Shown: positions 25,093 through 36,707 of the stretch, piece after piece
Layout: the number at the start of each line of letters is the position of its first letter
Numbering within the stretch: position 1 is the stretch's first letter
Assembly: GCA_028551475.1 (NCBI GenBank)
Contig: CM052362.1
Location: 9,795,354-9,859,353 of the forward strand
Length of the DNA: 64,000 nucleotides
Direction: 5' to 3'
From: Casuarina equisetifolia
Taxonomy: Eukaryota; Streptophyta; Magnoliopsida; Fagales; Casuarinaceae
Position numbers and translations under genes: made by a program
Notes under the pieces: model-generated
Database searches by the model: none
What the model saw: the letters and a program-made list of their open reading frames with translations, nothing else
Told to the model about the DNA's origin: nothing

Positions 25093-25176
25093 TATGTGCG
25101 TGTCAGAAAGAAGCTCACTTATTGTTCCTGCTTTTAGTCTGTAGTGTTCCTTTATAGCAATCTTGTTGCTCTGCAA

Positions 25177-25479
25177 ACTAATTTCATTGCATATTCACCC
25201 ATGGTCTTGCAAATTGAAGAAAAACAAAACCCACAAGTTGAAAAGCCCTTGATTTAGTTACATTAGGTAGTATATTTATTTGACCTTATATATTATTTAG
25301 TGTTAATTTAAATTCTATAAAGAAGAAATATCTTATCTCACATATTCTGGAAGAGAGGATATGAAAAAATAAAATTTAGCCCAAAATGAGACATAATTTA
25401 TATAAATATTATATTTTTAAATTGACTTTTCAATAAAAGTAAGAAGCGTTACATAATTTGAGGAGATAAATTTATCCAT
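25177..25479. other. AT-rich intergenic stretch, nothing recognised
   Basis: No coding or RNA features were seen. Confidence 0.4.
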
Positions 25480-26165
25480 TTCCCTCGAAATCATCGAAGA
25501 ACACAACACAACACAACACAACACAACATCCGAGTGGGTGGGCCTCACAAAGCTTTGCAGGTGGTCCTGGTCGTGAAATGTTCTTTTGATTTGCTCCTCA
25601 CATGTTTTGGGCGGGAAAGGTCGGCGCAGGGACAAAAACGCACCGTACCATAATGCTCTGCTTTGCATTTTAGGTAAGCATTAAATATACTCTTTTAGCG
25701 TCCGCACGGTCACGCGTTGATCCAACCACGGTTGCAACCTGCAGCAAGGACCAATCCCACGCGCCCAATTTCACATGCTGCCCCAGTACCTTAGGCCCCC
25801 ACAGTGAGAAAATCCGGTACGCCAGTACTTGTGGAATCTCTTTCATACAGCTGGACCCCAAGTCCCCCGTGAGTCCCTTACGGGTGCCTAGGGTCCCTAT
25901 CACGTCGTTGAAAACTCGAACTCGGCTTTGGAAGCTTGCACACGGACCAATCCAGTGGCGGCTGGCATCTCCCTCGCTGAGTCGCAAAAAGTTAGCGGAC
26001 AAGCCGAAGGCCAGAGCTTGTCTCTTTCTTCTGTTCTGACGCGGCCGTCTGACGGCGCTGTCTCCTACTTCTCTTTCTTCCACGAACGGCTTGGCTTGGC
26101 TTGGCTTGGCTTCTTCGGGTTGCTCGAACGGACGCCACCGTCCCGTTCCAAATTGATGCGCCAAA
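25480..26165. promoter_or_regulatory. GC- and CG-rich island, possible promoter or gene remnant
   Basis: This block of about 690 bp stands out sharply from its AT-rich flanks. It has dozens of CG dinucleotides, including a GCGGCCG site near 26041 and dense GC at 25860-26150. Two pentamer repeats mark it: AACAC units at about 25500-25528 and GGCTT units at 26088-26112. Both strands have open frames (164 codons minus, 101 codons plus), as expected by chance in GC-rich DNA. The longer one starts at a TTG, and neither resembles a known protein. Low methylation decay suggests it is not an old transposon. A promoter or first-exon region of an unrecognised transcript is an inference. Confidence 0.35.
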
Positions 26166-28130
26166 GTTGTAACATTTTAGATTTTTTATTACGTTATTAT
26201 ATTTATTTATTAGTTATTATATTTATTTATTAGTTATATTTGTTAAAAATAATTTATGGCTCATAGTAGTAAGATTTGCCTTCAACATATCTTTCACATA
26301 GCCATCACATTGTTTTATTATTATTGTTGCTGCTATTTTGTCTCTTTTTCTTTTCATTTAGTTAAAGTTTGACTTTGTATATCTACGGACCAAAAAATGA
26401 TCCCAAGTTTGGTTTTAGAAAATAACGAAAGGGCCAAAATGTTATCCTTCAATTTTTGTATAAGTGTCTGTTGAATCCTTATCCCATTGGTTTGATAATT
26501 TAATATCTATGCTTTGCTCGTGTAACAAACCAATCCTTCTATTAGACCCGTATATTAAATCAAACCAATAAATTTATCAAATAAATTAACATTATAGTTC
26601 TACTCATGTTGAAATCAAAACGATGTAGAATGTTATTCTACTTATGCATATATTAATGTTGCTTAAAATAAATGATTGGAGAATTAGAAGCAAAAATAAG
26701 ATAAAGAGAGAAATAGAAATCCTAAAAAGAAAAAGATTAACTTTGTGATGGGGATGACCTAGATATCATGTTAGAAGTAAAATGAAATAAGTGGTATAGT
26801 CAATTAAATAAGTGAGATTTATCGTATCAAGTTTAATTTCTAATAGAACACTTGATTTTATAATAGCATCATTATGAGGATGTTAAATTGTTCAAATTGG
26901 AGAAAAAAAGTAATGAATTCATATTTATGTCTTGACTAAAAAAAATTAACATGTAATGACTCTAAAGTTATAAATTCTATTTACTTGGATGTAAATATTT
27001 TAATAAAATATCTTCTTGCTAATTATCTTCAGATTTCTTTTTGAAAAGTTTTCACTGTTTGTTTCAATTTACAAGATATCTTTATAAAATATTTTTCTAT
27101 TAATTGAATTACTTTCCATTGGAATAGGGTGTGTAGGACAAATCATAATTTAAATATCCCTTAAGATGACGGGTTTGAAGAGAGAAACAATAGAGGAAAA
27201 ATTTAATTCCTTAAAATGTAAATTATTTCTTGAGAAAAAAAAAAGATACTTTATCAATTGACTAGAAAATGTTTTAATATTAACCAAATTATTCAAAATA
27301 GGTGAATCTCAAAAAGATACTAAATAGTGATAAATAAAGTTGCAATATTGTTTTAGTGTTGTGTATTAATGTTAACTTATGGATTTTGAAGTATTTGAAA
27401 GTCACTAAATCTAATGTAGAAGTCTATGTGGAAATTTTTAATGGAAGATATTCCTTGAAGAACATATGTCATGGATTTTTCTTTTAAAAAAAGTGATTAC
27501 TATTAACATGGATAATTTGATTTTTCTATAAGGGTTACAAATAATTAATTATACAATGAAATTTGATGCTTAAAAAATAAATTTTTTTTTGGGAAATGTT
27601 GATGGTAAAATCGGTTGGAATGTGTCGGTTGCAAAGTAGGGCTCCATTGACCTGCAGGGGCACTTAGGTGGATTTAGCATGTTGCTTCCAAAGGGTTATG
27701 AAGAACTATTTATGTGGGTTCAACTTAAGTGATTTGAGTAAGTTATGTGTCAGCAAGCTTTCTGGCAGGGTTAAATTTCTTAATAAATAGAAAATGTACT
27801 TTGACTACAAATTATACATTTTGGCCTACTAGTATTACATAGGGGTCCTAATAAGAACAAATTAATCTTTGGCTTATTAGTGATGCCTAAGGTCCTAAGA
27901 ACTTCTTAATTACTAAATATCTCATGATTAAATTGATTCTTAAGTATTAATATAAAAATACATATTTTTTTCTTTTACATGACAAAGAACTTTAGAGTAT
28001 TTTGTGGAGGAAAAGGTACCTTAGCAAGACTTAACATGGGCTCTAAGGAAACCAATAGAACTATGAGAGAATTCTTCATTGTGAAATTTTTTAGGAGTCA
28101 ATCATAAATGCTAATTCCCATTAGAAATGA
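26166..28130. other. AT-rich intergenic stretch, nothing recognised
   Basis: Strongly AT-rich. The only change in texture is a more mixed segment at about 27590-27780, which shows no coding motif. Confidence 0.4.
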
Positions 28131-28540
28131 ATGGTCACCAATAATAACTTAAGAGGGAAAAACTTTTCACGCAATGAAATAAATAATTTCTCATATTTGC
28201 TGGCCAATTTGCCCTATTGCAGTCATATTCAACTTGGAATTTTGTCTTTCATGAACTCCTATATTTATCTCTACAAAACACAAAATCCATACATGACAAA
28301 AGGTCTTCTTCTCTGGCACAAAATCCATGACAAGCCCTTCTGTATTCCTTTTTGCTCCATGACCAAATGCGTCTAATTTCAACATATCCACCCTTTTTGT
28401 CATAACACTTAACGATCATCTATTACGGGTGCCCCCAATTACAAGATATCAACAGTAACTGGATTGAAAGATACATGGAAAATGATTGCCCAAACTCATT
28501 CACCTCTGCTCTTTCTCTGAGCCCTTTTTGCCCCCATCGA
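28131..28540. other. Unassigned sequence upstream of the xylosidase promoter
   Basis: Overlapping open stretches on both strands (28131-28376 plus, 28403-28191 minus) have no recognisable domain. On the minus strand AAAAAGGGTGGATA before TGTTGAAATTAG at about 28384 looks like a polypurine tract and LTR start, but no second LTR or pol sequence supports it. Confidence 0.3.
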
Positions 28541-28584
28541 TGGCTTGGCTTCCCTGGAGCTGAAAGATCAGCCGCCGTATCTCT

Positions 28585-28590
28585 CACGTG
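28585..28590. promoter_or_regulatory. G-box CACGTG upstream of the xylosidase gene
   Basis: Perfect palindromic CACGTG about 450 bp before the ATG. It is a binding site type for bZIP and bHLH factors; function here is inferred from position only. Confidence 0.5.
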
Positions 28591-28695
28591 AGTTCCTAAG
28601 CAGTCGAATCCAGTACCCAGATCTCAATTTACGAGATTTTCAACAGTGTTCCTTCCCAGTGACCAAATACCGTACGCTCTGTTTCTCTCGCACAT

Positions 28696-28701
28696 CACGT
28701 G
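28696..28701. promoter_or_regulatory. Second G-box CACGTG upstream of the xylosidase gene
   Basis: A second perfect CACGTG lies 111 bp downstream of the first, about 340 bp before the ATG. A pair at this spacing in a promoter is suggestive of light, ABA or stress input, but that is inference. Confidence 0.5.
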
Positions 28702-28958
28702 CTCCTAGTATGTGTTTGTGTTTCGCAAAGGTAGCGTAGGTATCCAAACAAAATAAGCTCTCCAATGGAGAAGTGGAACCTTTCACGGACTCGTATTATA
28801 GGCTCTACAGTTTGCCGAATGGTAAATTCAGCCAAGTGGTCGCTGCCAAAACAAACCACATTTAATGGGAGTTTCATCTTCTTCGCAATCATCCATCACG
28901 GACTACTAAAAGACAACATGTTTGTGTTCTGCTTAGTAGAGTACTCTTCTTCTTTTTC

Positions 28959-28966
28959 TATAAAAA
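28959..28966 (+). promoter_or_regulatory. TATA box of the xylosidase gene
   Basis: TATAAAAA lies 77 bp upstream of the start ATG at 29043, after a pyrimidine-rich run. It would place transcription start near 28990 and a leader of about 50 bases. Confidence 0.65.
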
Positions 28967-29042
28967 CATAACGACCTTAATGCCCGAGAAAGCACTCCTT
29001 ATTTTTGAAGCTCCTTTTTTTATCGGGTAAAGGGAAGGCACT

Positions 29043-32000
29043 ATGGCCCCTGCTCAAAACAGGGCACCGAAGGTGCATGTTTTGAGCTCTCTTTCTATGT
29101 GCTTTGTGTTGCTTTCTTTGTGCTTCAGCCGGGTTTGCTGCCAATCATCACCAGTTTTTGCCTGTGATACTGGGAGCAATCCGGCTTTGGCTAGTTTCGG
29201 TTTCTGTAACGTGTCGCTGGGGACTGATCTGAGAGTGGCGGACTTGGTGAAGAGGCTCACATTGCAGGAGAAGATCGGGTTCTTGGTGAATGCCGCAGGG
29301 AGTGTAAGTAGGCTTGGGATTCCCAAGTATGAGTGGTGGTCTGAGGCCCTTCATGGAGTCTCCTACGTCGGTCCAGGAACACGGTTTTCCAATGTGGTAC
29401 CTGGAGCTACCAGCTTTCCTCAGGTTATTCTCACTGCGGCTTCATTCAATAACTCTCTGTTCGAGGCCATTGGAAGGGTAAGAGTTCTAAAACTCGTACG
29501 ATATTGTGAACGTTTTTCTTATGCTTCTTTCTTTGGTACCATGTTTTCCTTTACCTTGTCTTTCATCTTTCAGAATGGTCTACTGTTCTGTTTGATGATG
29601 AATTACATTTACATTTGCAGTCAAAATTCGTTTCAGATGTTTATGGCTTCACAGTCTTAGATGAGATAGATTCACGAGTTTCTTGGGAAAGAGGGGTTTG
29701 TGTTGTGTATTGGGTAACATAAACACATTGGCTTGGTCGTTCGAAGATTTTATCATTTTTTGGTTTGATTTCATGCTGTCTTCTTCACCCTGTCGTCTCG
29801 GATACGATGAAAACGATTACACACCCAAATAGAATAATTCAAGAGAGAGACAGAGAGAGGATGACAGCAAATATTTATTTATTTATTTTCTGTTTTAGAT
29901 TGTTTCTTGAGAAATGAAGTTTATATGAATGTCCTTTACAGCTAACGAGCCAAAGATCACCGACATTTTCCTTTGAGCTATTTCTTGCGTTTTGTGGTTA
30001 AATAGGAAGAGTAGATGAAGATCACTTAATACGGCTAATTTATTTCCGCTCGTTCGCTTTCATATTTAAAAGAAACATACACTTATATGCTCAAACATAG
30101 ACATTGTAGTTGTTACTCGTTTGAAATATATGCAGACAGAGGAGTCCAGCTTGCAGAGGAAGGATATCAGAAGATGATAGTGACTGATTATTGGAGATAT
30201 TATCAAGAGCTCTCCGTAGCATTAACTTTTTTGGTCTTTAAATATATCGGTTTGAACTTAGAAAGTTGGAGCAGTTGGGAGGTTGTTGGATACATTGAAA
30301 TTAGTGTCAACAAGGGATCATAGTTTGAATTTCTTTGAAGGCAATATCTCTGTTGCGTGTTGCTGTTGCTTGTTCATTAAAAGCCGAAACTGTGTTGTCT
30401 TAATTGGTTTAAAATTATTACAGACAAAAGCATATTGAATTGATTGCATTTAGAGATCTGCAGAATGTGGAAAAGACAATATGAAGGTGAAATCCAGTTA
30501 TGCATGTGTTGGAGACGGTGGATCTATGGCAATAGATTGCTTAATGGTAATGGCTTATGTTTGGCAGGTGGTTTCGACAGAAGCAAGAGCCATGTACAAT
30601 GTGGGGCTAGCCGGCTTGACGTTTTGGTCCCCAAATATTAACATATTTCGAGACCCCAGATGGGGAAGAGGGCAGGAGACTCCAGGAGAAGATCCATTGC
30701 TCTCGAGTAAGTATGGATCAGGGTACGTTAGAGGCCTTCAACAAACGGACGGTGGTGACCCGAACGGGCTCAAAGTTGCTGCATGCTGTAAACACTATAC
30801 AGCCTATGATTTGGACAACTGGAAAGGGACAGATCGGTACCATTTCAACGCAGTGGTAATATACATTAATTCGACATTTTTAGTAAAATTTATCTCGGTT
30901 TTATTCTTGATTATAATTGTCCTTTCATGTAACATTTTGCTTTCCACGAGGTAGGTAACACAGCAAGATTTAGATGATACATTTCAACCACCATTCAAGA
31001 GTTGTGTTGTCGATGGCAATGTTGCCAGTGTCATGTGTTCCTACAACCAAGTCAATGGTAAGCCAACCTGTGCCGACCCTGATCTCCTTTCAGGAATCAT
31101 CCGAGGACAATGGAAATTAAATGGGTATTCTCGACGCTCCCATGTTGTTTCCTGATTTATAATCCAGGGTAGATTTCAGTGGTCATTAAGCATGGCTTTC
31201 GCTGCTTGCAGGTACATAGTTTCTGATTGTGATTCGGTAGATGTGTTCTTCAATTCCCAGCACTACACCAAGACACCAGAGGAGGCTGCAGCCAAAGCAA
31301 TACTGGCAGGTAACTTCATTTCCATCCTTGGATTTGTTGCAAAAAGATCATTGATCTTGTAAAAAGTCTCTAGGCAAGCAACTCAGATTCCAAATTTTAC
31401 TGGATTGGAAAAAGTAGTTTATCCCTATGACTTTATTGCCTTCTAGTTGATGTACACTCATCCTTATCCTGTATTTCTTGTTTGTAGCGGTGACGGATTG
31501 ATTCCTTGTCTGTTTTTATATTACAGGACTGGATCTGAATTGCGGATCTTTCCTTGGAAAACACACAGAGGCTGCTGTAAAAGGAGGACTGCTTGACGAG
31601 GCGGCTGTCGATAAAGCGATATCAAACAATTTTGCTACTCTAATGCGACTTGGCTTCTTTGATGGTGACCCAAGGAAGCAAGTTTACGGCAAACTAGGTC
31701 CAAAAGACGTGTGTACGGCGGAGCACCAGGAGCTGGCCCGTGAGGCTGCTAGGCAAGGGATAGTGCTGCTTAAGAACAGTGAGGGATCTCTTCCTCTGTC
31801 CCCCACTGTCATCAAATCCTTGGCAGTAATTGGTCCCAACGCCAATGTCACAAAAACCATGATTGGAAACTATGAAGGTACTCAACTTGCAAAATTGTTC
31901 TTTGTCTCGTTGCCCTTTTCATGGGTCGTCCATAATGAAGCAATTGACTTGTTGAAGTGGGTATCAGTATCAGTGAGCAAATTGATTCAGTATTGTTTTA

Positions 32001-33439
32001 ATTACCCTTTCTGCATTTCCTTCTAACGACAAACTGGACAAATCCAATCACTTGATTAGGTATATTGACTGATTTTCATGTGTAAGTTTTCTTAGTCCAA
32101 TTGAAGCCTAACAGTAAATTTTAGGAAGCAAGATGGGCGTCCAAATTCGGGATATGGTTATTGTAAACTATTCTAAATCAGTTGGTCTAATTCCCCTGAA
32201 AATGTCACAGGCACACCATGTAAATACACAAGTCCTTTGCAAGGTTTGACTGCATCAGTGGCAACAACATACCTGCCTGGGTGCTCAAATGTAGCCTGTG
32301 GGACTGCCAACGTAGATGATGCTAAGAAGATAGCAGCCTCAGCAGATGCCACTGTTCTTGTAGTGGGTGCAGATCAATCTATCGAAGCAGAAGGTCGTGA
32401 CAGGGTAGACCTCAATCTTCCTGGTCAACAGGCAGTTTTAGTAACAGAAGTTGCAAAGGCATCTAAGGGTCCTGTAATTCTTATCATAATGTCTGGAGGG
32501 GGCATGGATATTTCATTTGCAAAATATGATGATAAAATTACAAGCATCCTATGGGTTGGTTATCCTGGAGAAGCTGGAGGAGCTGCTATAGCTGATGTGA
32601 TTTTTGGGTACTTTAATCCAAGTAAGTTCTATTGCCATCCCTGTTTGATGATGTCATTCTTCTACATGGTACTAATAACTATTCCTGCATTCCACCTAAT
32701 CTAGGACTGCAATGTCTGTCAACTATGTTCTTGAGTTCAAGATGAATACAAAACAGATTCTAAAATATTTATTTTCACCAAAACTACTTATCCTACCTTT
32801 CCATGACTTCTTTTGCTGCATGCTAATGACATAGAACTCTGAAGCACATTGGTCTATCTTGTTTCAGGTGGAAGACTACCCATGACATGGTATCCGCAGT
32901 CATATGTAGACAAGGTTCCCATGACAGACATGAACATGAGACCGGATCCTGCCACTGGCTACCCTGGCCGAAGCTACCGGTTCTACACTGGGGAAACCGT
33001 TTATTCATTTGGAGATGGATTAAGTTACTCCAGTTTCAAACACCACCTAGCTCAAGCGCCTAAGCTAGTTTCCATTCCCTTAGAAGAGGGTCACGTTTGT
33101 CGCTCATCAAAGTGTAAGTCATTAGATGTTGTTGAACAGGGTTGTCAAAACTTGGGTTTTGATATACATCTGCGAGTTAAAAACATGGGAAGGACGAGTG
33201 GAAGCCATACTGTCTTCTTATTCTCTAGTCCTCCGTCAATACATAACTCCCCTCAGAAGCACTTGCTGGGATTTGAGAAGGTCTCCTTGGGAGGGCAAAC
33301 AGAAACGTTGATCAGATTCAAAGTGGATGTTTGCAATGACTTGAGTGTGGTTGATGAGCATGGAACCCGGAAAGTTGCCTTGGGACAGCACGTGCTTCAT
33401 GTTGGGAGCTTGAAAACCTCATTAAGCGTGAGGATATGA
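29043..33439 (+). CDS. BXL4: Beta-D-xylosidase, GH3 family, BXL3/BXL4 type (seven exons, complete)
   Basis: Coding exons are 29043-29477, 30568-30855, 30955-31124, 31212-31309, 31527-31877, 32211-32621 and 32868-33439; all introns are GT-AG and the frame is open for 774 residues. Residues 1-34 form a signal peptide. The GH3 N-terminal domain (about 70-350) carries [26 protein letters not shown] and CCKHYTAYD, and YIVSDCDS at 299-306, whose Asp303 is the expected nucleophile. The C-terminal domain (about 405-640) has [13 protein letters not shown] at 500-512 with the likely acid/base Glu. A fibronectin-like tail ends LSVRI. The enzyme should release terminal xylose (perhaps arabinose) from xylan and arabinoxylan in the cell wall. 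From memory, [20 protein letters not shown] and the [10 protein letters not shown]-like region fit Arabidopsis BXL4/BXL3 better than BXL1/2. Length matches the family. It appears intact. The paralogue label is less certain than the family. Confidence 0.95.
29478..30567 (+). other. Intron 1 of the xylosidase gene (1,090 bp)
   Basis: GTAAGA donor at 29478 and TTGGCAG acceptor ending at 30567. It is by far the longest intron; the other five are 87-333 bp. Open stretches inside (for example 30087-30323) have no domain. No transposon was recognised in it. A long first intron can carry regulatory elements, but none was identified. Confidence 0.85.
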
Positions 33440-34519
33440 ATTAACTCATAATCAAAGGCAAATTGAGCTCATGAAAGCATCCCAAAAGGGAAAAATGAGC
33501 TAAAAATAAGTTGATGGGGTTGTAACAATTCTTTCGGTAATTTCATATAGCCGAATTGTCCAGAATCAAAAGATCGAAATCCAAATGAACATTTGTGTTT
33601 AGGCTCTCCGTCCTTTTCTACCTGTTCTAACACAAAACACTAAATTCTGACTCTTCTGTTCATTTAGAGGACGCCGTTTCACTCCTCTTGACTTCATACC
33701 TCGTCTATCAGTTCTAAAGACAATAAGATAACACCTCAAAACCCCCGATACAAGCAGGATTCGACACAAGCAAGTCTTTCGCATTTTACCAGTGAAATTG
33801 GTGGAGACTGTTGGGATTCGCAAATCGGGTGAGAATGAATCTACATCACAACTCATTGGACATTCACAGAAAAGAGCAATTATTAAAATACCATTTCAAA
33901 CAGGCACTCATGCAGCCAAGGAACGAGTCATAAAACTAACTTATTCATTTCCTGAGCCAAAGAGTTGCGTTCCCTACTCAGAATGAAGATTAGCAGCAAA
34001 TGTAATAGCCTCTCATTATTCTTCTGAAGTGATCTTCACGCTTGTGTTTCATTCTCTGTACTGGGGTATCGATTGTTATCAACTACAGAATCCGAAATCA
34101 ACTAAAGAAGGTCCTTTGAAGGATGAATATTATGATCATTGATGGCAAAAATAACATGTGCAAGTTCGAGCTCAAACAACGGAATAGGCTGGGCAAGAGT
34201 AACAGCGGGATGATAGTGGCAGAACCATTATGAATGCGAGCCGACCCTTCTGGAATATTTGGGAATTTATTCACTTTTAGAAAATCTTTGTTTTATGTTT
34301 CTATGGAGTTCATCAACCCACCATGTCAGTTCCAATAATGTTCAGTTTGATTTGATCTAAAAAGTAGACATTTAAAGAAAATACTGATACTAAAAAAGAA
34401 TAATCCAATAACAAGAATAACATTCAATGTAATATTCAATTTCAAGATTAAGAAGTTTATAGACCAAATCCTAATAAGAAATTCCTTTAACTAATACCTA
34501 ATCCTAACTCTAAACTAAT
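33440..34519. other. 3' flank of the xylosidase gene, no other gene
   Basis: The first few hundred bases should hold the 3' UTR; an AAAAATAAG at about 33500 could act as a near-upstream polyadenylation element. No further coding sequence was recognised. Confidence 0.4.
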
Positions 34520-34521
34520 AT

Positions 34522-35180
34522 TACCCAAATGAAAACAAACTCAACCTTCCTTTCTTTTTCACCCTTCCACTCTTATCTAAACCGCAGTTAGAAGTCCTTA
34601 AACAAAGTCCGTATTCCAACAACATATTCCCTAATTAAAATTAAAATAACAAACCATAATATTATATTTATTTTTTCATATGGTTGTGACAAAATAAGAT
34701 CACTCAAATGACAATAAACTAAGCTTTCATTCTTTCCTCTCCTTTCACTTCTATCTAAACCTCACTTAAAGGTCTCCAAACAATGCCGTACAACCCAACA
34801 AACGAAATGTTAATTCCAATAGTATATTCATATATCAAAATAAAAATAAACGATATGATAAAAATTGATTTTTAATAAATGAAAATAATAATATAATAAT
34901 AATTTATTTTTAATAAATGAAAATAAAAATATAGTAATAATTAATTTTTTCATGTGATTGTGACAAAAGAAGATTTTACTCAAAGGATAACAAACTTAGT
35001 TTTTTTTTTTTTTTTTCCTTTTCCCTCTTCCATTCTTAGACAGCACCTTAAAGTCCCTGGACAATGCCATAAAAACCAACAAACAAAATCCTTATTTCCA
35101 CGGCATTTTTCCTTATTAAAATAAAAATAATATCTTATAATAATTTATTTATTTTTTCACTGATTGGGACACACCAAATT
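34522..35180. repeat. Three diverged tandem copies of a 180-275 bp AT-rich unit
   Basis: Units begin near 34526, 34706 and 34981 with CAAATGAAAACAAACT-like sequence. Each continues through a TTTCTTTTTC-type run, a block like ATCTAAACC.CA.TTAAA.GTC, AAACAA.GCC, AACAAA, an AT-rich run, and TTTTTTCA.....TTGTGACA. The middle unit is lengthened by about 90 bp through an internal AT-rich duplication (two AATTTATTTTTAATAAATGA-type blocks). Divergence is high. No coding value. Confidence 0.75.
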
Positions 35181-36707
35181 CGTTAATCGGTAATTACGTC
35201 CTGCTCTCATTTATGGTGAAATAGATGAAGAAACCCTATCGGTAGACATTGGTGTAGTTGGGAGACCAAGACACCAGGGTTGAGGAAACTCAGACTTGTT
35301 CAGAGCCCCCAAAGCCCCCGTGAAGGCTGATGAGCGTGGATATTCCTTGGGCTTTGCTTGGTGAACTCTTTTAGGTCAGTTTTGTTTGGACTATTGTTCT
35401 TTTTGGATTTCGTTCCGTAGACAAGGCATCCCCCTCCCGTAAAGGAAACCTTGCAGCAGCATTGAGCAAGGGAAATTTCTGAATCCCAACTAGCATTCTC
35501 CTGCTGTATTACAAACCATTTTGTTAGAATTTTCCATCAACTATCGGCCAAATAATAGTCTAGAAACCCCAAAGTGACCAGACTATAACATCATAAAATA
35601 CACTACAAGGGTAGAAGCTATCACTTTTTATTCCTTTAAACACAAGGAGCACCTAACCGCAGCTTAATAGGGCCATAGTGTCAAGCCAGACAGACTTAGA
35701 AGAATATATGTAAAACGTAATCCGAACAAATCCGAACAAATCCTCATCAAGTAATATGTTCCTTGAGATAATCTCTACAGTAAAAAGAACTAACTCCAAT
35801 CAAGTAGAATTAAGAGGAAAATCATACTGAATTTTATTCAAATAAAAACTCTATTTTGACATTATGCTTGAAGATTTGGTCAAATTTATTGAAGGCAACG
35901 ATGTAACAAAAAGTGGCCACGCACTCGAATCGTTGGAAGATGTGATTGAATTTGCCTTACGCTATTTTGAAACATAAACACTCAAACCGGTAGTTTGCTT
36001 ACCCGAAAGTTAAAATTCATTGTTTTAATATCCTACAAATATTGAGCCAATTGTCATATCTACTCCTCTTTTCAATATGGGAGGGTTGTTATATTAGTCT
36101 CTTTGTTATAGACTTCTTTGGAATCACCTTGTGAATCTATATTTTTCCTAACAAAAAAGGAAAAAGAATAAAGAGATGGCTTAGTGGATGTCTTTCTTAG
36201 CAACTCTTATATTTGGGGATGAACCATCCATCCATCTGATAAGGGGAAAAGAGTGGTTGTAAACCATCTCTTGATCATAATTGCATTTTCCTTTTTGAAA
36301 TGGAAAAATGATGGGTGACTAGTGGATAGATAGTGGATGAACAAGATAGATTTCAAGAAAGACTCAATTATGAAAAATTATCATAAAAGAATTTGAAGAA
36401 AGTAGAAATAAAAAAAGAAAACTTATAGACTATTGATCTGATCTTGGCGTTGAAAAGTATAAAAGATTTAGTAATTACGACATTGGAGGTCATCCTTACG
36501 CATCACAAAAGTTGCAAAGCCCTTTTTGGTGAGTGAAAAGTTGCATTGTTTTTCTCCCAACACATTTTTTTTTTACTTTTAGATAAAGTGAATTCAATTA
36601 AAATCCGAAATCACATATGACTACCATGTCGGCAAATCTAGTTAGCATGCCATGTCATATCTACGTGACAAGGCCATGTCAAATGCATTTAGCCATGTTA
36701 GCCCTAA
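35181..36707. other. Intergenic stretch, nothing recognised
   Basis: A more GC-rich patch at about 35200-35480 and AT-rich sequence beyond it show no known domain or RNA gene. The last part may belong to the retroelement nest that follows. Confidence 0.35.

Noticed and set aside
25670-26164. 164-codon minus-strand open frame in the GC-rich island
   Set aside because: It begins at a TTG, overlaps an open frame on the other strand, has no recognisable domain, and open frames are expected by chance in GC-rich DNA.
28191-28403. Possible polypurine tract and LTR start on the minus strand near 28384
   Set aside because: Only a short motif match; no pol sequence on the expected side and no matching LTR.
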